Assembly: GCA_963573305.1 (NCBI GenBank)
Contig: OY754329.1
Location: 79,880,576-79,944,575 of the forward strand
DNA: 64,000 bases
Source of the DNA: Pyrrhosoma nymphula
Lineage: Eukaryota; Arthropoda; Insecta; Odonata; Coenagrionidae
Direction of reading: 5' to 3'
The notes beneath the pieces are model-generated. The model had not been told where the DNA came from and searched no databases. It saw only the letters and a list, made by a program, of their open reading frames with translations. Shown piece after piece: positions 55,685 to 64,000 of the stretch. Both the position numbers and the translations under genes were made by a program. Positions within the stretch are counted from its first letter, which is position 1; each line of letters starts with the position of its first letter.

Positions 55685-58545
55685 GAGTGAGTCCGTCCCC
55701 GCCCTTTTTCCTCTAGGTGGAGAAGTTCCCGCAGGAAGTTACTTTTATAGTCACCCACAGTGAAACCGGTCGTCCGCAAACAAACATATTGTGAAAATTA
55801 ATAAGTTAAATTATTGATTCAGTCATATCTGAACACTTGATCAGGTTTTTAAGACATGTTAATTCGGGTAGTGGATTTCAACTCCTTCACGCTGTACCGA
55901 AATTAAGGACTTTTAAGTCCAGCTATCGTCGAGGCGGAAATGGTCGCTCGGTAGATGTAGGCGGGACACATTCCCTTGCTTAAGCTGTGGACACCTGTTT
56001 CCCAAATCCTTACACCCCGTAGTCGTTGAGATGGTAAACAGGCCCCGCTTGCTCATTTCCTGCTGCTCATTACGCTGCAGACTCCATCTCACAGCACCAT
56101 CGTTGTCCGAGGTAAAGTAAACTGACTCCCTGTCCGCATGCTGCTGCATAAGTAAGTCGATACTCTCATACGGTACTAGCCCTTTAATTCTGCCAGGCTG
56201 CCAGCGATGCAAGCTTACATCTACATATGAGTATCCGTACAGTCGCGTGAGCTTCCCCAAGGACGTGTGACCCGGAGTGTAAGGACTCAGGCCGTGCAAA
56301 AGGGAGAAACGGGCAAAAAAATTGAGATAGGGAAGGGACGAAAAATGACATGTTTTTTGGAGAGTTAGTCCCTCGCTGCTTTTTTACATTCACGAATCAA
56401 GGGCAGCCATAAAGAATTTTTAGTAAAGTTAGTCCAACATCATCAGCCAACAACCTTATCTTGCTGCTTATTCTGGAATAAATACTATCTACGACAATGC
56501 TGCGGCTACCAATCCAATGTCGCTTTAACCAGAGATAAAAGAGATGAGAACGGGCTGTTTTTTTGCCAAAAATTGTTTATATGAATAACCTGAATAGTTC
56601 ACGACTTAAAACTTTGGAGGACAGACATAGGAAAATGAATAAAATTGGCAAGAGTGAGGAATTTATATAGTTCATCTTGTGTTTATACATTCGGCGTAAT
56701 CGGCGTTTTATTAATGCCGAAACTTTGCAAAAATGATCAATAGGGAAATACGAGGAATAATGCAGATGAGTTGAAAGATAAAAAGAAATAGACTGATTTT
56801 CCTATGCACACTGACTTTTAGACAACCATGGTTCAAACGTAAATGGTCCCGTATTCACGGGGCTGGTGGTTAAAGTACTAATTTGGGTTTTTGGTGCCTG
56901 AAATTTAAAAGGTTATAACCATAGTACCTCCAAGCCACCATAAAGATGTGGCATTTTTTAGGCAAAGTGAAAGTTAAATAATAGAAGATCTCTACTCTGG
57001 AGAGCAATACCGGTAAAAATATACCTCTTGGTTCAAGTTAAGAAAAAAGAGCCAACATGGCCAGCACATGAATCTGAAGTAAACAGGAGGCCTTGTAAAT
57101 AATTCAGAAATACAGCTGAGGAAATATTTCTTTATACTACATTTTGTGACGCAATTGCAAAGGAACACAGGTTTCCCAAAAGAAATTGGCTCTAAGTTGG
57201 TCTTTTATAAGCCCATATCGCGTTCCATGTGCGTTCATGTCTTTGCAGTGCAGAGACGAGATACGTGAACTAAAGTCTAACGAGGTTATCCTGCACGAAA
57301 AAATGTGAGTTCTCACGCTATGTTCTACCTAACGAACTCCAAAAAAGGGTGAAAAGAAGTCAGTAATCCTTGAATATTTATGACGAACACGACAAGGGAA
57401 CTAACTCATAGGATCTGAAGTCTTTGGTGCAACTTATTAGGTCTTTTTCTAAGTTCACGTCTCTTTTAGGCAGAAGGTAAATGTTCACATGGTGGCGCGG
57501 GACTTGGGTGCCGCGTAAGTACTCCGTCTCTCTCATCATTATTTCACCATTAAGAACATTACTAACCCTAAATGCGGTCATGCTCTACGTCCTCTTTGCA
57601 AAACTTCAAAGGTTATAGAGACAAGGTACCTTGTGATGACGTTATTCTTTCGGCGAGAAAGAGAGCGTTCATAAAATTAGAATAAAAAAGCACTGTTCTA
57701 CTTTCTCACTTTTTGATTTCCCAGCGTGGCACAATCACGTGACGGCACTAGACTATATTTTTCATTCACTCAGTATATGCATCGTCACGTGCTAAGCACT
57801 TATTTTTTTTAACCCAAGTTGCTGACTCATGATAACTTGCAATGCTAGCTTTTTAGGCTCAAGCTCCGTTCAGACTTTCAAAATTCTTTCCGTGACATGA
57901 AAGGCTGTGTCATTGTATCGTAAAAAAGAATCAGAAACACTTTTCTGTATTTTGAAGCCACACATTTATCGTAAAAACATCGCTTTTCAGAACTTATCTA
58001 CGACAAGCTCTGAAATATGTTCCAATGGCTCGTTCTTTCTTAACAACCTTGCATTATCGCATTAAAAACCGAATTAAGCGTTTTTGAATTAATTCATAAT
58101 GCTGCTAGAACGAATGAGGCGTATAAAGGTGCTGACTTAAGTAAGGGAACAGTTGAGATATAAAAGCCTTTAAGGAACTTGACCCATGATATTGGTGGTA
58201 GGCTTTAGGAAGCTTGGCACTAGTTGGATAATGGGACATATAGTTATGACACATTTGGTATGATGAGATATTAAAATAAAACTTAAAAGGCTACTAAAAG
58301 TTCAGGCCTTTTGATCTTCTCTAGTGCAATGAAAAGGCGCTATCAAGAAAGTAAAGATTTTGTACGGAAATCTGGGCATCAGTTAATGAAGCAGCCTAAA
58401 CTCCATCATCACTACCTCAACTAAGAATTCTATAATATGATCTCATGACCAAATCGAAACTAAAAAAATCGATCATGAGCCATGAGCTTGTTTTGAGATA
58501 AAATCCGCCTCTATTTTTATATTAAAACATAAATCAGCGTTTAGG
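55685..58545. other. Stretch without a recognised gene; one 128-codon ORF
   Basis: The minus frame 56299-55913 (128 codons) begins MHGLSPYTPGHTSLGKLTRL and ends in HLPSDHFRLDDSW. It has a protein-like composition but no domain I know, and its GC content is above that of the surroundings. Other frames are 70 codons or less. No transposon ends or tRNA-like boxes stand out. Confidence 0.3.
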
Positions 58546-58551
58546 GTTTTT

Positions 58552-58850
58552 TTACATACTTACTTACTTACACTTACTCCCATGGCCATCTATGCCCAAG
58601 CTGGGATTTGGCCTCACCAACGCGTGCCCTCCATCTTTCTCGGTCTCTAGCTTCTTCCACTGCTCCCCCTATCCGGTTTATGTCCGTCTTTGCTCCATCC
58701 CACCACCTTTTTCTTGGTCTTCCCGGTGGTCGTCTTCCCTCTGGTATCCCACTGGTAACATCCTTAAGTATTGAGCCCTGCTCTGCTCTCATAACATGCC
58801 CAAGCCATTCTTCTGGCCCTGACACATGCAGTTATGTCATGCTCTTTGTA
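58552..58850 (-). pseudogene. RTE-type LINE 3' end with GTAA-type tail
   Basis: The 83-codon minus frame (58825-58574) reads EEWLGHVMRAEQGSILKDVT, PEGRRPPGRPRKRWWDGAKT, then ARDRERWRARVGEAKSQLGH, RWPWE. It is the standard C-terminal tail of RTE-type proteins ('WLGHV-x-R', 'GRRPRGRPR-x-RW-x-D', 'DR-x-x-WR ... A-x-x-x-LGH'). Just after the stop comes GTAAGTGTAAGTAAGTAAGTATG (58556-58578 region), the short tandem tail expected at a LINE 3' end. This coding end has no stops, so the insertion is fairly young. Confidence 0.8.
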
Positions 58851-61685
58851 GAGATCTTGTATTTCCTTATTCCATTTGATTCTCCATATTTCATTTTTTT
58901 TACATTATCATTTTAAAGAAAAACCGTGAAAAATAGCTAATATATTAAAATTGCACTGCGGCATGAATGAAAAGGAAGCGTAAATTTTAAATTATTTCCA
59001 TCCAATACATACCCTTACATAAAACTAGAGCTCGTGGGATCTGTTATGAAAAACTGTCCTACCATAATTCACAATATTACTCACCAGTTCGATGAGGTTC
59101 ATTTTACATCATCGAATATTCTTTTTAACACAAAGTATTTTGTAAGAAATAGCGTAACTTTGGTGGACTTGCGTAGCCAATTAAATCATAATTGCCAATT
59201 TAAACTTTATTTCATCATATATGTATCATTTTATTTATGAAAGGTCATTTAAGTACCACAACAGATTTATCATTATTCAAACGTCTCCTTCCCGAACGCC
59301 AAATCTCGAATAACTTTCTTTCATTCAACAAGAGCGAACGGCATGGTCAAGATTAAATACGAGAGCTCAGTCGATGCAGTCGTCCCGCATCAAACCTCCA
59401 CTTATCCTCCTCTCGTTTCAAGTATTCCCATTATAAAGTTTTTGAAACTGGCTGCGAGAATAAACCGATTGGTTTTTCAAAGAAGTTGGGATAATCTTAA
59501 TGATCCATAAGCTCGTTAAAATAAAATGTGCACCCTTGCGGAATACTTGGGCTTTAATTCGAGCTTAGTCACGTTCAAGAGAAAAGAAAAACTTGATTTG
59601 CTCTTTCGTGCTGGCCAAAAGGAAAATCTCACTTCACTCCACATCTTCTCGCTACCTCTCTCATTCCGTTCAAAATAATTGAGATGGCTTACCCTCCTCT
59701 CAAGTAATCGACCGTATTCAATTCGGAGAACGACTTATGTCGCCCTTCTCGATGATGGCGTTGATTTTGTAGACCGTAATAAAGTATCAGTGAACCTTCC
59801 ATGTAGCCTCCTCCACGAGCGTCGCTCGTCACTTTTGCAAGAAGGAATAATGAATGGTACTCCAAAATCTCCGCAATTACTAAGAAAATTAATGAACTTC
59901 TGCAATGAAAATCATTGGAGACATTTCGGCTTTGGTATGCATAGGGAGAACATAGGACCGAGAGCGTAACAGAAATGATTAAAATACTAGGTTGGGAGTC
60001 ATTACAGCATAGAAGATTCAATCCACGATTGTGTATTGTTTCACGTACTTAAGGGAGAAAACGTATGGGGAGAACGATGAAAGGAAATGAAAAACCCCAA
60101 TTACATAGGGAGTAATGATCATCAAAACTACGTGAAATGCCAACCACAAAGGACTAATGTAAAAAATGCTCATTCTTTAATGAAACAATTTAGGATTGTA
60201 ACAATCTGACCACAGAACTATTTGAGCCATTTCCTAGCATTTTCCGTACATTAAATAAAAGGTGTAAAACATTCTGAATGGTTGGTTTCCTAAAATATTT
60301 TAATTTGTAATTTTTAGCTATCACCCAACTTTGTAACGTGGGAAGTTCATTTTTGAATTGTGGAAATAATTTGAATTTTGTAGAAAGTGTGTATGCATGT
60401 TACCACGTGACGTTTAACCAACTCGTGACAATTTTAAATAAAAATACTAGCAGAAGGATATGAGTTTCATCGCAAAAATAGAACTGAAGGATTGTTAAAA
60501 TAAACCCATTAAAGTTCAAACGCCTGTCCACTACTTGTTCTTTTTTAGCCAGTTATTCATTATTTTCAAGCCCTTTTGATGTAACCTAGAACAGTTTTTT
60601 GAATGATTGTGATGGCTTCACAAGCAAAAAGTGCCACTTGAAGAATATTTTACTTTCTGAGAGAATTTAATCCTTTTTTGGCCACGAAGCAACAATTCCA
60701 CTTCAGTCTTTAAGGCAAGGAAAGTCATGGGCCGATATGTCGGAGGATTTATATGAAATTGATACAGACTATAACTGATTAACTACACGAAATAATTAAT
60801 ATATTGTTCCGTTGTAGAGATAAAAACAAGATCATTTTTAACAACTAAACAAATATACGATAGTATATTCTAAAAAATTGAGGTGCACGTTGATGTTATA
60901 AGAGATTACTATCCATGTTATTATTTTCCTGTGATATTCACAAGTCGCCCTCGTCATTTCTGATAGGTCCCAATGAAAATAGATAGAAAATATTTTCCAA
61001 CTAAATGAAGGTACATGAGATCAGACTATATAAACCGCCATTCAAATAAAATGCTGCAGGCAGCATTGGAACTCAAAAAGCTGTAAAATACTTATGACTT
61101 GTCTCCAAAATCACAACTGAAAAAGCACCCATCTAATACATATCTATCACATCTGAGCGACGAATAAAATTCACACGTTGTTTAAATTAAAAGAGTTGGT
61201 TATAAAGAACCCAGTTCAAGATTTGAATCACATACATTGGAAAATTTGTCGACTCCAGCTAAGGGATACCAACTCCAGCATATTACTTAAATTCTCCTTC
61301 ACAGCAAGCATTCTATCATTGCTTATGAAATGCATAGAGGGATAAATTATGCAAAATAGCTTCATCCAGATTCAACATATTTGAGGAACTGAAAACCACG
61401 CATGGCAATGCTGTTAGGTAAGTCATATCAAAATCATTTAATCCCCTTTATTGGCTCCAGGGCGACGAGTAAATGAGAAATCGGAACGCAGGGAGCAAAC
61501 TGGGTCAAGCACGCGTACGATCAAATAACCGGCTCAGGGGAATATAGCGAAGAGAAGGAAAACGTAATCAATCTCAGCAACGTACGCCCTGTTCAAAAAT
61601 AATCAAACGAACAAATCGTTTTTTTTCCTTCGAAAAAAATATTTTAAAAAATCAGAATTCATCAAAATTGATCAGAATCCATCAA
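58851..61685. other. AT-rich stretch without a recognisable gene
   Basis: The 96- and 110-codon frames at 59679-60021 overlap on opposite strands and show no domain. A short imperfect tandem (ATCAGAATTCATCAAAATTG, then ATCAGAATCCATCAAAATTC) lies at 61651-61690. Nothing else was recognised. Confidence 0.4.
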
Positions 61686-61689
61686 AATT

Positions 61690-62200
61690 CCGTCTAACTT
61701 AACCGTCATCAGCAGTCATCAATCTGACAATTGGTTGTCTGCAATCCTCAACGTCACTCTTCTGTCAGCTAACCGTTTCATTCCTTCTTATAGTCTTCAT
61801 TTAGAATTCCCTCTACACTTGTCTGATATATTTCATCATCATTTTTTCTCGATAATTTTTCCTCTCATTTCTCCATCCATTAGTGTTTTCATGAGGCGGC
61901 TACGAATCAAAAAGTATCCAATGAATTTTTGTCATTTCTACTTTACAGAGTTTTCATCATTCCTCTTTTCTCATACGCTCTTCGCTGGAATTCTTCGTAA
62001 GTGCTTCTCTCCGTTCATTTAATCTCCATCATTCTTTAGTAACACCACATCTCAAATGCTTCCAATCTCCTTTGCTCAGATGCTGCCATTGTCCATGATT
62101 CATTGCAATATAAAAGCTTCGTACAGCCTTCCTTCATCACTCATTCAATCCTAAAATTGGTCGACTGCAGCTTTCCAATCTATCATTTCTCTTGCTTAAT
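61690..62200 (-). pseudogene. RTE-type LINE RT C-terminal relic
   Basis: Leftward from about 62130: LLYCNESWTMAASEQRRLEA, FEMWCY, RMMEIK, TERSTYEEFQR. Then, in changing frames, RLMKTLMDGEMRGKIIEK, MKYIRQV, and EGMKRLADRRVTLRIADNQL near 61790-61730. This is the full C-terminal block order of the family seen at 26.2 and 41.0 kb ('LYGCE-x-WTM ... LEAFEMW-x-x-RRM ... YI-x-x-I ... MKRLA-x-R-x-EWR-x-A-x-NQ'). Many frameshifts; an old copy. Confidence 0.7.
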
Positions 62201-62780
62201 CCTTGTCCCAAGCATACATTAATACACCTATACTGAAGTTTCCCTCTCAGCAGTCCCCACCCGGAGATCGAACTAGGGGACTATTACATATTTTTATTTA
62301 ATAGTCCCCTAATAAATAAAAACAAGGGTAAAATGTTTACCTCCGGTATATTTTACCGGGAGGAATGCCATCCAGATTATGGCTGCAACGCTGCCAATTA
62401 TAGGAAGACTAATGGTTGGCGGTTTACAGTTTCGATTCCGTGAACTTTGCTCTAGCCTGCAGCTGATACGGACAGATAAGCTTTACTTGCCCCATCAGTG
62501 CTTTATAGTGAAACTGCTGCCTTGTATCAATTTTACTCATCACATGTTGCTTCATACATGTGTTTTTTATTTAAATCAAAATTCTTCGCAACACCCTGAT
62601 ACATACAGATCAAGCAAAATTAGATAAAATTCAGAATGAGCAGGTAAGGGAAAGTTTAAAAGGAGCGCCAATAAGAGAACAAATAGAGAGATCGCTTGGA
62701 CATGTTGAGGAGCGTTCAGAGGTAGATATTGGAAAGAAGGTAGAAGATTGAAGTTCCCAGAGATAAGAAGCAGAGGGAAT
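62201..62780. other. Spacer with a possible B-box remnant
   Basis: AGTAGTCCC-type palindromic text near 62278-62310 (GGGGACTATTACATATTTTT, then ATTTAATAGTCCCCTA) forms an imperfect hairpin with 12-bp arms. CCCGGAGATCGAACTAGGGG at about 62261 is a decayed B-box-like sequence on the minus strand. The 82-codon frame at 62379 is unrecognised. Confidence 0.3.
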
Positions 62781-62789
62781 GCCTAGAAA

Positions 62790-63010
62790 AGATCTACATC
62801 TATACACTACCCTGTGAGCCGTCGCAGAGGCAGTGGGTGTTTGGAAAACAGCCATGGAAAGGATGAGGGAGGACGACAGAATTGTATTGTGTGATAGCGA
62901 TGTGGAAGGATTGTGTGAGAAGTGGCATGGAGGAGTGTGATGTGATCCCAACGGATGACTTAGAAGAGAATAGAGAAGACGCACAACCAAAGCCGACTCC
63001 TTACACTTAG
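62790..63010 (-). repeat. CR1/L2-like LINE 3' UTR and tail
   Basis: Leftward, CACCCACTGCCTCTGCGACG, then GCTCACAGGGTAGTGTATAG and ATGTAGATC, is the same 3' end as in the plus-strand copies (GCGGTTCTCA...GGTAGTATGTAGATGTA). No RT sequence is readable upstream. The 189-codon minus frame spanning 62631-63200 is not a gene: it runs through this 3' UTR. Confidence 0.5.
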
Positions 63011-64000
63011 TTTGAAGGCTAGGCCTGATGAATAGAAGCAACAATTTATATTTTTTCCACCTGAAATATTGCTGTTCATACGCTAGGCAAAACATTTTCA
63101 GTAAAATTTTACTTTGCTTCAGAGGAATTTTTGAGCAAACAGCACCAGCCAAGAAGCACCATGCAGTACTAATTGAGACTACAAATGGGTATTTACACAT
63201 CTATTGTAAGTACCACGACAAATCATCGGATATCGGAGATAGTCGGGAATTATCGGGGATAGTGGAGCCCTAAGCATAATTATATGAACCAATAGACATC
63301 AAGCTATTCCTGAATTTATACACAAGGAAATTGAGTTAGATTTGGAATTTTCAGGAGAAGAAAAAGTAAATTAAACTCATGGACGCCATAATAGTACCTT
63401 ATCATTGCTCTAAACGTATCGGATTTAGAAGTGCACGGTACATTTGATAAAAGTAGAAAGGTCTAAACGGAGAAGAACCCATTTTCAACCATTTAGGATC
63501 TAAGCCATAAGGAATTTATAAAAAAACTCCAATAACGACGGATGCGAATACGTAAGCCATATCGTGAGGACTGGAAATTCGCCGATGACGCGATAGCCAC
63601 GTTTACTGAAAACACTTCAAAAACACAAGCGCAACATTCCGCTGGGAAAAACATTCCCAACTTTGCTCATGCTGAAAGGAAGACGTCTGCATACTCGTGA
63701 TTAGGGCCAACCAGGAGTATATCAACACGAAATGTCACATACTCTAGTCACCTTAAATGAATGGCGGCAGTTTTCCAATTCAGAGGCATTCACGAAAAAT
63801 ATTACCAGAGATGAGTTCCATGTTATAACTCGTGTGAAACAGTGTCCCATAGGGCTGAGGTTGACTTATGTCTCGGATTCCGGGAATATCACAAATTCAA
63901 GGGTGAAACGTTTTTCCCGGCTATTTCCGTAAAATACCCGATTTGAAAAACATTTCCATATTATTGTTAATCTTGATAGGCAATAATTAAATCAGCAGAG
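63011..64000. other. AT-rich end of window, no recognised gene
   Basis: Frames of up to 81 codons, none recognised. GGATATCGGAGATAGTCGGG, then AATTATCGGGGATAGTGG (about 63227-63264), is a short imperfect tandem repeat. Confidence 0.4.

Noticed and set aside
61651..61690. Minisatellite
   Set aside because: Only two imperfect units of about 20 bp; noted within the region entry but too short to call a satellite.
62631..63200. 189-codon minus-strand ORF
   Set aside because: It is one of the longer frames, but it runs through a recognisable LINE 3' UTR and tail (62.8 kb), is rich in serine and leucine from biased DNA, and shows no domain.

Overview
The window looks like a stretch of an arthropod (probably insect) nuclear chromosome. 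It is AT-rich, has no operon-like gene packing, and nearly every long or recognisable reading frame belongs to an animal transposable element. The families seen are BEL/Pao, RTE, CR1/L2-like and Jockey-like LINEs, Penelope-like elements, piggyBac, tRNA-derived SINEs and MITEs. I found no host gene that I can name. One short exon-like patch near 47.1 kb is the only hint of one.

Layout. 0-4.3 kb: no recognisable gene. 5.0-5.4 kb: a Penelope-like reverse transcriptase relic, followed by a MITE with inverted ends at 5.45-5.96 kb. 6.9-12.1 kb: the largest feature, a BEL/Pao retrotransposon that keeps most of gag, protease, reverse transcriptase, RNase H, integrase and a 3' LTR. It lacks a visible 5' LTR and the gag N-terminus, and two frame changes break it. 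14.1-15.5 kb: a 0.3 kb MITE next to a 0.97 kb foldback element with arms of about 470 bp. 17.4-22.1 kb: a Penelope GIY-YIG relic, MITE pieces and three LINE 3' fragments. 24-30 kb: RTE fragments, several SINEs and a Penelope tail. 34-37.7 kb: a Jockey-like LINE relic, a piggyBac relic abutting a coding-like ORF in the opposite direction, a perfect 61-bp palindrome, and another LINE 3' end. 39-46 kb: RTE and CR1-like relics and two copies of a second MITE family. 48-55.7 kb: SINEs, short palindromic elements and the best CR1-like RT fragment. 58.5-63 kb: two RTE relics and a LINE tail. The remaining stretches are AT-rich with only short unrecognised frames.

The most interesting signal is a set of short (about 150-240 bp) palindromic insertions. 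At least three are bounded by 12-13 bp direct repeats (36.45, 43.65 and 53.37 kb), and a fourth has an 8-bp one (52.8 kb). Several carry a CTGANGAT - short hairpin - GAAAC core followed by AATAAA. The core resembles, but does not exactly match, a hammerhead ribozyme, and Penelope-like elements are known to carry hammerhead motifs. One copy is inserted inside a CR1-like LINE. I infer a small non-autonomous, possibly Penelope-mobilised retroelement family built as inverted repeats.
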